A DNA stretch of 39,594 nucleotides from Pseudomonadota bacterium (GTDB taxonomy: Bacteria > Pseudomonadota > Gammaproteobacteria > Burkholderiales > Burkholderiaceae_C), in contig CAUJHQ010000141.1 in the NCBI GenBank assembly GCA_963204815.1, forward strand, positions 1 through 39,594, in the 5' to 3' direction. A program made the position numbers and the translations under genes. Below are positions 8,356 to 15,524 of the stretch, piece after piece. Within the stretch, counting starts at the first letter, position 1, and the number at the start of each line of letters is the position of its first letter. The notes below the pieces were generated by a model, which was given only the letters and a program-made list of their open reading frames with translations, searched no databases and was not told where the DNA came from.

Positions 8356-8361
8356 CGTGCC

Positions 8362-9624
8362 ATGACGACGAACCTGCGCCACGAAGCCGACAGCCGCTAC
8401 GCCTGGCTGCGCCTGGCGGTGACGATGGCGCTGATGACGGTCGGCTCGGCCGGCATGTACGTGGTGGCGGTCGTGCTGCCGGCGGTGCAGGCCGAGTTCG
8501 GCGTCGCGCGCGCCGACGCGTCGCTGCCGTACACGCTGCTGATGGTCGGCTTTGGCATCGGCGGCATGCTGATGGGCCGGCTGGCCGACCGTTTCGGCGT
8601 CATGGTGCCGGTGCTGATCGGCGCCGGCGGGCTCGGGCTGGGCTTCGTGGCCGCGGGCGCGTCGGGCGGCATCGGCGGCTTCGCGCTCGCGCATGGCGTG
8701 CTGATCGGCCTGCTCGGCAGCAGCGCCACCTTCGCGCCGCTGGTCGCCGACACCTCGCTGTGGTTCGTGCGCCGGCGCGGCATCGCGGTGGCGCTGTGCG
8801 CCAGCGGCAACTACGTGGCCGGCGCGATCTGGCCGCCGGTGGTGCAGCACTTCGTCGAGACGTCCGGCTGGCGCGCCACCTACATCGGCCTGGGCCTCTT
8901 CTGCGCGCTGACGATGCCGCTGCTGGCGCTGCTGCTGCGCCCGCGCCCGCCGGCGGCGGTGGCCGGCGGCGCCCGCCATTCGACGGTGGTGGCGTCGACG
9001 CGCCCCTTCGGGCTGCCGATGAACCAGGCGCAGGCGCTGCTGTGCGTGGCCGGCGTCGCCTGCTGCGTGGCGATGTCGATGCCGCAGGTGCACATCGTCG
9101 CCTACTGCGGCGACCTCGGCTACGGCGCGGCGCGCGGCGCCGAGATGATGTCGCTGATGCTGGCCTGCGGCATCGTCAGCCGGCTCGTATCGGGCGCCAT
9201 CTGCGACCGCATCGGCGGCCTGCACACGCTGCTGCTGGGCTCGGTGCTGCAGACGGTGGCGCTGCTGCTCTTCCTGCCTTTCGACAGCCTGGCCTCGCTG
9301 TACGTGATCTCGGCGCTGTTCGGGCTGTTCCAGGGCGGCATCGTGCCCAGCTACGCGATCATCGTGCGCGAGCACTTCCCGCCCGCCGAGGCCGGCACGC
9401 GCGTCGGCGCGGTGCTGATGTGCACGCTGTTCGGCATGGCGCTGGGCGGCTGGATGTCGGGCTGGGTGTTCGACCTCACCGGCTCGTACCGCGCCGCCTT
9501 TGTCAACGGCGTCGCCTGGAACCTCGTGAACCTGGCGATCGTCGTTGCCCTGATCAGCTTGTACCGGCGGCGGCTGCGGCTGCCTGCGCCTCCAGCTGGC
9601 GGCGCAGGTCGTCCGGCAGCCTGA
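8362..9624 (+). CDS. MFS transporter (monocarboxylate/OFA-like)
   Basis: This 420-residue protein has about twelve hydrophobic segments in two halves with a cytoplasmic loop near the middle (PRPPAAVAGGARHS), the standard major facilitator layout. Between segments 2 and 3 lies GRLADRFGVMVPVLIGAG, the conserved MFS motif A (GxLaDRxG), and a related GAICDRIGGLHTLLLG appears in the second half. The overall pattern (VVLPAVQAEFGVARA and SLWFVRRRGIAVAL) is that of monocarboxylate/oxalate-type carriers, but the substrate cannot be read from sequence. The ATG at 8362 is the first that does not run into the divergent gene. Its last 71 bp overlap, tail to tail, the end of the DUF533 gene on the other strand. 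Confidence 0.88.
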   Translation: MTTNLRHEADSRYAWLRLAVTMALMTVGSAGMYVVAVVLPAVQAEFGVARADASLPYTLLMVGFGIGGMLMGRLADRFGVMVPVLIGAGGLGLGFVAAGASGGIGGFALAHGVLIGLLGSSATFAPLVADTSLWFVRRRGIAVALCASGNYVAGAIWPPVVQHFVETSGWRATYIGLGLFCALTMPLLALLLRPRPPAAVAGGARHSTVVASTRPFGLPMNQAQALLCVAGVACCVAMSMPQVHIVAYCGDLGYGAARGAEMMSLMLACGIVSRLVSGAICDRIGGLHTLLLGSVLQTVALLLFLPFDSLASLYVISALFGLFQGGIVPSYAIIVREHFPPAEAGTRVGAVLMCTLFGMALGGWMSGWVFDLTGSYRAAFVNGVAWNLVNLAIVVALISLYRRRLRLPAPPAGGAGRPAA

Positions 9625-10222
9625 GCTGGCGCGCCAGTTCGTCGAGGTACAGGCGCTCCATCGTGCTCGTCTCGTCGACGACGAGCAGGCTCGCGAGGTA
9701 GACCTCGGAGGCCTGCTCGGGCGCGCCGGCGGCTTCGCGTGCGACGTCCGCCGGGTCGAGCGGGCGGCGCAGCTCGGTTTCCAGCCATTGGCGCGTGGCG
9801 GTGTCGGCCTCCAGGCGCGTGAAGGCTTCCTCGACCTTGGCGCGCTCGGCGTCGTCGAGGTGGCCGTCGGCCTTGGCGGCGGCGACCATCGCCTTCAGCA
9901 GCCGGCGGCTGCGCTGTTCGGCCTCGGGGGCCGGCAGCGCCTGCGGCGGCGCGGCCGGCGTGGGCGCGGCGGCGCCCGGGGCGCGTTGCTGCTGCTGCCA
10001 GCTGTCGTAGGCCTTGTAGGCCAGCACGCCCAGCGCGGCCAGGCTGCCGTACTTCAGCGCCTTGCCGCCGAGGCGCCGGCCGCTCTGCGTGCCCACCAGC
10101 AGGCCGAGCAGGCCGCCGGTGGCGGCGCCCTTGCCGAAGCTGCCCCAGTCGGTGCTGCGCTTCGGGTCCAGCGTCTGCTGGGCCGACTTCAGCAGCTGTT
10201 CGAGCATCGATTGAGCGCTCAT
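9554..10222 (-). CDS. DUF533 / TerB-like membrane-associated protein (YebE-like)
   Basis: This 222-residue protein starts at an ATG with AAGGA 9-13 bases upstream; the frame is open further but only as shadow sequence. Residues 30-70 are Gly/Ala-rich and hydrophobic (FGKGAATGGLLGLLVGTQSG, SLAALGVLAYKAYDSW), a membrane segment. A Pro/Ala linker follows, then a helical C-terminal domain of TerB type (LLKAMVAAAKADGHLDDAER with an acidic loop, VYLASLLVVDETSTMERLYL). This is the layout of YebE and related DUF533 inner-membrane proteins, which respond to envelope stress in enterics and have no proven biochemical role. The 3' end overlaps the MFS gene by 71 bp on the opposite strand. It lies 23 bp downstream of the DUF456 gene on the same strand, a likely two-gene operon. 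Confidence 0.82.
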   Translation of the reverse strand: MSAQSMLEQLLKSAQQTLDPKRSTDWGSFGKGAATGGLLGLLVGTQSGRRLGGKALKYGSLAALGVLAYKAYDSWQQQQRAPGAAAPTPAAPPQALPAPEAEQRSRRLLKAMVAAAKADGHLDDAERAKVEEAFTRLEADTATRQWLETELRRPLDPADVAREAAGAPEQASEVYLASLLVVDETSTMERLYLDELARQLRLPDDLRRQLEAQAAAAAAGTS

Positions 10223-10245
10223 GCGGGAGATCCTTTCGAGACAGA

Positions 10246-10728
10246 TCAGAAGAGCAGGGCGGCGATGAACACGCCGATCATCATGAAGGCGATCACCACC
10301 TTCGCCAGCATGCCGGCCATGATGCCCAGCCACGTGGCGACGCCGACGTGCAGGGCCTTTGCCTCGTCACGCCGTGCCAGGTATTCGCCCACCGCGGCGC
10401 CGACCAGCGGCATGAACAGCACGCCGACCAGCCCCATGAAGAGGCCGACGACGGTGCCGATGGCAGCCCCGGCGATCGCGAGACGGCTCGCGCCGGCCTT
10501 CTGCGCGCCCAGCAGGCCGGCCACGTAGTCGAGCACCCAGGCCAGCACGGCGAGCACGCCGACGACGGTGAGCGGCACCCAGCCCACCTGCTGGAAGCCG
10601 TCGATCCAGGCGCCCAGCACGATGCCGGCCAGCACCAGCAGGGTGCCCGGCAGCGCCGGCAGCACGGTGCCGGCGACGCCGGTGGCGATCAGCGCGACGG
10701 CCAGAACCCAGAGCAGCGTGGCGGTCAA
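10246..10728 (-). CDS. DUF456 family integral membrane protein
   Basis: The 160-residue protein has five or six hydrophobic segments. Its N-terminus, LLWVLAVALIATGVAGTVLP, is followed by ALPGTLLVLAGIVLGAW, the characteristic Pro-Gly turn of DUF456 (YqgC-like) proteins, and later by two glycine-rich spans (IGTVVGLFMGLVGVLFMPLV). The function of the family is unknown. I chose TTG at 10728 as start. It has GAAAGG about 6 bases upstream, gives the usual DUF456 length and begins right before the first membrane helix; the longer open frame upstream reads as shadow of the divergent ATPase gene. It probably forms an operon with the DUF533 gene downstream. Confidence 0.82.
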   Translation of the reverse strand: MTATLLWVLAVALIATGVAGTVLPALPGTLLVLAGIVLGAWIDGFQQVGWVPLTVVGVLAVLAWVLDYVAGLLGAQKAGASRLAIAGAAIGTVVGLFMGLVGVLFMPLVGAAVGEYLARRDEAKALHVGVATWLGIMAGMLAKVVIAFMMIGVFIAALLF

Positions 10729-10831
10729 GTCGACCCTTTCGTGCCGGAAGCCGGCGCCGCCATGAGATGGAGATCTTTCGCCGCGCTTCAAGGGCCGCGC
10801 GCGGCGCCGGGCTGTTGGCACAATGGGCGCC

Positions 10832-11560
10832 ATGCAAGACGTCCCCACCCTGGTCACGGACCCCGTCTCGAAGATCCACCTGATCGGTGGCGAGAAGGGC
10901 GGTGTCGGCAAGTCGATGGTGTCGCGGCTGCTCGCGCAGTACTTCATCGACCACGAGCTGCCGTTCACCGGCTACGACACCGACCGCTCGCACGGCTCGC
11001 TGATGCGCTTCTATGCCGATCACGCGAGCCCGGTGCTCGTCGAACGCTTCGAGGCGCTGGACCGTGTCGTCGAGAGCGCGGTCGAGCGCCCGGGCAGCCG
11101 CGTGCTCGTCGACCTGGCGGCGCAGACGCACGACCCGCTCGTCAAGTGGATGGACGAGTCCGGCGTGCTCGACATGGCCGACCTGTCCGGCATCTCGATC
11201 CACTACTGGCACGTGATGGACAACGGCCGCGATTCGGTCGACCTGCTGACGCGCCTGCTCGACCGCTTCGGCCAGCGCGTGCACTACGTGCTCGTGAAGA
11301 ACCAGCTGCGCGGCGACGACTTCGGCCAGCTCGAGCGTTCCGGCCAGCTCGAGCGTGCACGCGGCCTCGGCGCTCACGTCGTCGAGGTGCGCCGCCTGCA
11401 CGAGGCGGTGATGCAGAAGATCGACGCCCGCAATGCCAGCTTCTGGGCGGCGAAGAACGTCACCACGATCGACGGCCCGGGCCTGGGCATGATGGAGCGC
11501 CAGCGCCTGAAGCTGTGGTTGTCGCACGCCTACGCCGAGCTCGCCACCGTCGAGCCCTGA
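10832..11560 (+). CDS. ParA/MobD-like nucleotide-binding protein
   Basis: The protein (242 residues from this ATG, 245 from the in-frame ATG at 10823) opens with KIHLIGGEKGGVGKSMVSRL. The Walker A is of the deviant ParA type, KGGVGKS (residues 22-28). GYDTDRSHGSL follows at the switch I position and VLVDLAAQTHD is the Walker B strand. Unlike chromosomal ParA there is no obvious DNA-binding C-terminus; the pattern is closer to the P-loop proteins often annotated as mobilisation or cellulose-synthesis ATPases. No relaxase, bcs or parB gene is near, so the task is unknown. CACAAT at 10819-10824 could be a -10 box placing the transcript start at the second ATG. It diverges from the DUF456 gene. 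Confidence 0.8.
   Translation: MQDVPTLVTDPVSKIHLIGGEKGGVGKSMVSRLLAQYFIDHELPFTGYDTDRSHGSLMRFYADHASPVLVERFEALDRVVESAVERPGSRVLVDLAAQTHDPLVKWMDESGVLDMADLSGISIHYWHVMDNGRDSVDLLTRLLDRFGQRVHYVLVKNQLRGDDFGQLERSGQLERARGLGAHVVEVRRLHEAVMQKIDARNASFWAAKNVTTIDGPGLGMMERQRLKLWLSHAYAELATVEP
11323..11356 (+). repeat. Tandem 18-bp repeat inside the ParA-like gene
   Basis: CGGCCAGCTCGAGCGT occurs at 11323-11338 and again at 11341-11356, an 18-bp period that encodes FGQLER-SGQLER. It keeps the frame and adds one turn-and-a-half of helix; it looks like a small in-frame duplication. Confidence 0.7.
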
Positions 11561-11598
11561 CGCGCGCCGCCGGCCGCCGCGGGGCGGCCGAATAGAAT

Positions 11599-11610
11599 GG
11601 TTGGACAACC
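11599..11610. promoter_or_regulatory. Candidate operator upstream of the first TRAP operon
   Basis: GGTTGGACAACC has 5-bp arms around GA and lies directly after TAGAAT (11593-11598), which resembles a -10 box. It sits 55 bp before the chosen dctQ start. The size and symmetry would suit a GntR/FadR-type repressor, but no such regulator is adjacent and short palindromes are common by chance. Confidence 0.25.
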
Positions 11611-11665
11611 TCCGAAGCGGCCCGGCCGCGGCCCTGCCGCGCCGCGCATGCCGCCCTTGCGCGCC

Positions 11666-12175
11666 ATGTCCTCACCGTCCGAACTGCCCCCCGACCCCGC
11701 CGCTGCCGACGAAAAGACCGTCGTGCCGCTGGCCATCGAGGACTGGCTCACCGTCGCCGTGATGGCGTTGCTGGCGCTGATCACGTTCGCCAACGTGCTG
11801 GTGCGCTACTTCACCAACCAGTCGTTCGCCTGGACCGAGGAGTTCTCGGTCTTCCTGATGATCGTGCTGGCACTCGTCGCCGGCTCGGCCTCGGTGGCGC
11901 GCAACCGGCAGATCCGCATCGAGTACTTCGCCGACAGCGGCCCCGCGTCGCGCCAGCGCGCGCTCGCGCGCTTCGGCGCCTTCATGGTGTTCCTGCTGTT
12001 CGCGCTGATGGCGGTGCTGAGCTCGCGCATCGTCTGGGACCACGTCAAGTACGACGAGACCTCGCCCGGCATCGGCGTGCCGATGTGGTGGTACTCGATC
12101 TGGCTGCCGGTGATGTCGGTCGCCATCGCCGGCCGCGCGCTCGGGCTCTTCGTGCGCCGGGGGCGCCGCGCATGA
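11666..12175 (+). CDS. dctQ: TRAP transporter small membrane subunit (first system)
   Basis: This 169-residue protein has four hydrophobic segments, the standard for the small (Q) subunit of TRAP carriers, which import carboxylates with a sodium gradient. The first is ALLALITFANVLVRYF, followed by the family signature FAWTEEFSVFLMIVLALVAG, then RNRQIRIEYF, and two further spans ending VGMPMWWY-like (GVPMWWYSIWLPVMSVAIAG). The start is uncertain: ATGs in frame lie at 11597, 11648 and 11666. I prefer 11666 because the earlier ones add a Pro/Arg-rich tail and the first overlaps the palindrome. The stop codon overlaps the dctM start in ATGA, so translation is coupled. Confidence 0.85.
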   Translation: MSSPSELPPDPAAADEKTVVPLAIEDWLTVAVMALLALITFANVLVRYFTNQSFAWTEEFSVFLMIVLALVAGSASVARNRQIRIEYFADSGPASRQRALARFGAFMVFLLFALMAVLSSRIVWDHVKYDETSPGIGVPMWWYSIWLPVMSVAIAGRALGLFVRRGRRA

Positions 12176-13470
12176 TCGGCACGCTGCTGTTCGTCGCCTT
12201 CCTGTCGCTGATGCTGCTGGGCGTGCCCATCGGCGCGGCGCTCGGCCTCGCCGGCGCGGCGGCGATCGCACTCGCCAACCGCGACACGCAGTGGTTCGGC
12301 CTGCTCGCGGTGCCGCAGAACTTCTTCGCCGGGCTGGGCAAGTACCCGCTGCTGGCGATCCCGATGTTCGTGCTGGTGGGCTCGATCTTCGACCGCTCCG
12401 GCGTCGCGCTGCGGCTCGTCAACTTCGCCATCTCCATCGTCGGCCGCGGCCCCGGCATGCTGCCGCTGGTGGCGATCGTGGTCGCGATGTTCCTCGGCGG
12501 CATCTCGGGCTCGGGTCCGGCGAACGCGGCCGCGGTGGGCGGCGTGATGATCGCGGCGATGGCGCGTGCCGGCTACCCGGCCGCGTTCTCGGCCAGCGTG
12601 GTGGGCGCGGCGGCGGCCACCGACATCCTGATCCCGCCGTCGGTGGCCTTCATCGTCTATTCGGTGCTGGTGTCCGGCGCCTCGGTGCCGGCGCTGTTCG
12701 CGGCCGGCATGATTCCCGGCGTGCTGGCCGGCATCGCGCTCATCGTGCCCACCGTGTGGCTGGCGCGCAAGCACGGCATGGGGCAGCTCGAGTCATCGCT
12801 GCCGCGGCCGCCGTTCTGGGGCAGCCTGCGCGACGCCACCTGGGGCCTGTTCGCGCCGGTGCTGATCCTGGGCGGCATGCGCGCGGGCTGGTTCACGCCC
12901 ACCGAGGCGGCCGTCGTCGCGGTGTTCTACGGCCTCTTCGTCGGCATGTTCATTCACCGCACGATCGTGCTGCGCGACCTGTTCCCGATCCTGCGCGAAT
13001 CGGGCGAGCTGTCGGCGGTCATCCTGCTGGTGGTGGCGCTGGCGGGCATCTTCGCCTATTCGCTGTCGACGCTGGGGCTGATCGACCCGGTGACGAACGC
13101 GATCGTCCATTCGGGGCTCGGCGAGTACGGCGTGCTGTCGCTGCTGATCCTGATGCTGATCGTCGTCGGCATGTTCCTCGACGGCGTCTCGATCTTCCTG
13201 ATCTTCGTGCCGATGCTGATGCCGATCGTGAACCACTACAAGTGGGACCCGGTCTGGTTCGGCGTGCTGCTCACCCTGAAGGTGGCGCTCGGCCAGTTCA
13301 CGCCGCCGCTGGCGGTGAACCTGATGGTGTCGTGCCGCATCGCCGGCGTGCGCATGGAAGAGACCGTGCGCTGGGTCGGCTGGATGCTGTTCGCGATGTT
13401 CCTGGTGATGGTGGCGGTGATCGCCTTTCCGGAGCTGGCGCTGTGGTTGCCGCGCCAGCTGGGTTACTGA
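12172..13470 (+). CDS. dctM: TRAP transporter large membrane subunit (first system)
   Basis: The 432-residue protein has about 12 hydrophobic segments and is the channel-forming M subunit of a TRAP carrier. Family landmarks are the N-terminal LMLLGVPIGAALGLAGAAAI, the loop GGISGSGPANAAAVGG with the conserved Ser-Gly-Ser core, the segment DILIPPSVAFIVYSVL and the C-terminal LGQFTPPLAVNLMVSCRIAG. The last two are the Pro-rich hairpins of the elevator transport domain. The ATG at 12172 overlaps the dctQ stop by four bases. A 33-bp gap separates it from the receptor gene dctP on the same strand, so Q-M-P is one operon. The receptor family suggests a carboxylic acid substrate, not further identifiable. 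Confidence 0.93.
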   Translation: MIGTLLFVAFLSLMLLGVPIGAALGLAGAAAIALANRDTQWFGLLAVPQNFFAGLGKYPLLAIPMFVLVGSIFDRSGVALRLVNFAISIVGRGPGMLPLVAIVVAMFLGGISGSGPANAAAVGGVMIAAMARAGYPAAFSASVVGAAAATDILIPPSVAFIVYSVLVSGASVPALFAAGMIPGVLAGIALIVPTVWLARKHGMGQLESSLPRPPFWGSLRDATWGLFAPVLILGGMRAGWFTPTEAAVVAVFYGLFVGMFIHRTIVLRDLFPILRESGELSAVILLVVALAGIFAYSLSTLGLIDPVTNAIVHSGLGEYGVLSLLILMLIVVGMFLDGVSIFLIFVPMLMPIVNHYKWDPVWFGVLLTLKVALGQFTPPLAVNLMVSCRIAGVRMEETVRWVGWMLFAMFLVMVAVIAFPELALWLPRQLGY

Positions 13471-13503
13471 GTGTTCCGAGATTCCAACGTGGAGAGTGAC
13501 GCA

Positions 13504-14547
13504 ATGATGAAGGTCCGTTCGTTCCTGAAGTTCACCGTGGCCGCCGCGGCGCTGGCCGCCGCCGGCGTGGTGTCGGCGCAGACCGCGCTGCCGCCCGGCT
13601 ACAAGGCCGAATACAAGATGTCGCTCGTCGTCGGCACCGCGTTCCCGTGGGGCAAGGGCGGCGAGATCTGGGCCAACCTCGTGAAGGAGCGCACCCAGGG
13701 CCGCATCAACATCAAGCTGTACCCCGGCGTGGCGCTGGTGCAGGGCGACCAGACGCGCGAGTTCACCGCGATCCGCCAGGGCGTCATCGACCTGGCCATC
13801 GGCTCGACCATCAACTGGTCGCCGCAGATCAAGGAACTGAACCTGTTCTCGCTGCCCTTCCTGATGCCCGACTACAAGGCGATCGACGCGCTGACGCAGG
13901 GCGACGTGGGCAAGCAGGTCTTCTCCATCGTCGACAAGGCCGGCGCGCTGCCGCTGGCCTGGGGCGAGAACGGCTACCGCGAGATCACCAACAGCAAGAA
14001 GCCGATCAAGACGCCCGAGGACATGAAGGGCCTGAAGATCCGCGTCGTCGGCTCGCCGCTGTTCCTGGACACCTTCACCGCGCTGGGCGCCAACCCGACG
14101 CAGATGAGCTGGGCCGACGCCCAGCCCGCGCTGGCCAGCGGCGCGGTCGACGGCCAGGAGAACCCGATGTCGATCTTCACCGCCGCCAAGCTGCACACGG
14201 TGGGCCAGAAGAACGTGACGATGTGGGGCTACGTGGCCGACCCGCTGATCTTCGTCGTCAACAAGGAAGTCTGGGCTTCGTGGACGCCGGCCGACCAGGC
14301 CATCGTGCGCCAGGCCGCGCTCGACGCCGGCAAGGAGCAGATCGCCATCGCCCGCAAGGGCCTGGCCGAGGCCGACAAGCCGCTGCTGAAGGAGATCGCG
14401 GCGTTCGGCGTCACGATCACGCAGCTGACGCCGGCCGAACGCGAGGCCTTCGTGAAGGCGACGCGCCCGGTGTACGACAAGTGGAAGACTCAGGTCGGCG
14501 CCGGCCTCGTCGACGCCGCCGAGAAGGCGGTCGCGGCGCGCAAGTAA
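13504..14547 (+). CDS. dctP: TRAP transporter periplasmic receptor (first system)
   Basis: The 347-residue protein has a cleavable signal peptide (basic MMKVRSFLK, hydrophobic core, likely cut after VSA near residue 25), so it acts in the periplasm. Its body shows the DctP pattern: YKMSLVVGTAFPWGKGGEIW at the start, then GLKIRVVGSPLFLDTFTALG, which carries the conserved arginine that pairs with the substrate carboxylate. After it comes GAVDGQENPMSIF, the best-known TRAP receptor motif. GGAGAG lies about 8 bases before the start, and an adjacent in-frame ATG at 13507 is possible. Gene order Q-M-P differs from the P-Q-M order of the second system. The stop lies 9 bp from the end of convergent iclR. 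Confidence 0.92.
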   Translation: MMKVRSFLKFTVAAAALAAAGVVSAQTALPPGYKAEYKMSLVVGTAFPWGKGGEIWANLVKERTQGRINIKLYPGVALVQGDQTREFTAIRQGVIDLAIGSTINWSPQIKELNLFSLPFLMPDYKAIDALTQGDVGKQVFSIVDKAGALPLAWGENGYREITNSKKPIKTPEDMKGLKIRVVGSPLFLDTFTALGANPTQMSWADAQPALASGAVDGQENPMSIFTAAKLHTVGQKNVTMWGYVADPLIFVVNKEVWASWTPADQAIVRQAALDAGKEQIAIARKGLAEADKPLLKEIAAFGVTITQLTPAEREAFVKATRPVYDKWKTQVGAGLVDAAEKAVAARK

Positions 14548-14556
14548 GCGCGCCGC

Positions 14557-15396
14557 TCACTCGCGGGCGCCGCCCAAGGCGTCGGCGCCCGCGAAGCCCA
14601 TCAGATCGGCGGCCAGCCGCAGCAGGCGCTCGCCGAGCGCGGCCTGGCGCGACGGCGGCAGGCGAGTCGCGCTCGTCACCAGGCTGATGACGGCCTCCGG
14701 GCGGCCCTGCGCATTGCACAGCGGCACGCCCAAGGCCCAGAAGTCGCGCACGATCAGCCCTGGGATCACGCTGTAGCCGCGCTCGCGCGCCTGCGCGAGC
14801 AGCCGCTGCGTCACCGCCGGCGTGCAGCTCGGGAACTCGCGTGCGATGACCTCGGCGTTGGCGGCCAGCGTGGCCTCGACCTCGCCGTCGGGCAGCGCCG
14901 CGAGCACCGCGATGCCGGCCGCGCCGACGCCCAGCGGATTGCGGTCGCCGACCTTCAGCGCCGCGCGCGGGATCGGCACGTCGCCCGATTCGCGCGACAG
15001 GCAGATGATCTCCAGCCCGTTCGGCACGCTGAAGTAGAAGGCCTCGCCGGTCTCGAGCGCGAGTGCGCGCAGGTGCGGCGCAGCCAGCCGCTGCAGCGTG
15101 TAGCTCGGTTCGGCGGCGAGCCCGACCGCGAAGGCCTCGGGCCCGAGCCGGTAGGTGCGCGTGGCGGCGTCGTGGACGACGAACTTCTCGTCGAGCAGCG
15201 TGCGCGTCAGCCGCACGGCGGTCGCCTTGCTGAGCTCGAGGCGGCGGCCGATCTCGCTCATGCGCAGCCCCGCCGGGCCGGCGCGCGTCAGCAGCTTCAG
15301 CACCGCCAGACCGCGCCTCAGGGTCTGCGCGCCGGCGGTCTCGGGGGGCTGGGTCGTCAAGGCGGTCTCCGCGAAAACCCGATCACGATGGTTCAC
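14557..15396 (-). CDS. IclR-family transcriptional regulator
   Basis: The 279-residue protein has an N-terminal winged helix-turn-helix (about residues 25-90: LRRGLAVLKLLTRAGPAGLR, then MSEIGRRLELSKATAVRLTR with the recognition helix). It also has the C-terminal IclR ligand-binding domain, recognised by LGVGAAGIAVLAALPDGEVE and RERGYSVIPGLIVRDFWALG. IclR proteins bind small acids or aromatic compounds and mostly repress or activate adjacent catabolic operons. It is divergent from the second TRAP/SDR/E1 operon across a 128-bp gap that contains an inverted repeat at 15488-15504, so this operon is its likely target. It is convergent with the first TRAP operon and could also serve that one. The start at 15396 gives a short tail before the HTH, normal for the family. 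Confidence 0.92.
   Translation of the reverse strand: MNHRDRVFAETALTTQPPETAGAQTLRRGLAVLKLLTRAGPAGLRMSEIGRRLELSKATAVRLTRTLLDEKFVVHDAATRTYRLGPEAFAVGLAAEPSYTLQRLAAPHLRALALETGEAFYFSVPNGLEIICLSRESGDVPIPRAALKVGDRNPLGVGAAGIAVLAALPDGEVEATLAANAEVIAREFPSCTPAVTQRLLAQARERGYSVIPGLIVRDFWALGVPLCNAQGRPEAVISLVTSATRLPPSRQAALGERLLRLAADLMGFAGADALGGARE
14561..14594. terminator. Strong hairpin between dctP and iclR 3' ends
   Basis: TCGCGGGCGCC (14561-14571) and GGCGCCCGCGA (14584-14594) pair perfectly over 11 bp around a 12-base loop. It starts 13 bases after the dctP stop and lies inside the last codons of convergent iclR. It has no T tract on either strand, so it would need factor help or simply block 3' exonucleases. 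Confidence 0.4.
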
Positions 15397-15487
15397 ATGC
15401 CGGACCAGTTTCTGCTCCGCATCGGGGCCACGACTCTACCGTCCCTCAGAAGCAGCTGCCATCATCGCCTTGGCTTGATCACTATAT

Positions 15488-15504
15488 GAACCGATTGACG
15501 GTTC
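15488..15504. promoter_or_regulatory. Candidate IclR operator before the TRAP/SDR/E1 operon
   Basis: GAACCGATTGACGGTTC has perfect 6-bp arms around a 5-base spacer, in the divergent intergenic region 20 bp before the dctP start and after an AT-rich CACTATAT. IclR-type sites are often 5-7 bp arms around a short spacer. The site overlaps the place where a promoter or transcript start would be expected. Confidence 0.4.
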
Positions 15505-15524
15505 GACACCGCAAGGAGACAGAC

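Noticed and set aside
7252..9375. Minus-strand open frame of 707 codons read as one gene
   Set aside because: Most of it is antisense or out-of-frame shadow of the MFS and sulfotransferase genes. Only the last 78 codons, with the CPRC and CHHFAC pairs, look like a protein.
15486..15524. ATG at 15486 as dctP start
   Set aside because: It lies at the inverted repeat, lacks a ribosome binding site and adds a polar 13-residue tail before the signal peptide. The ATG at 15525 has AAGGAG.
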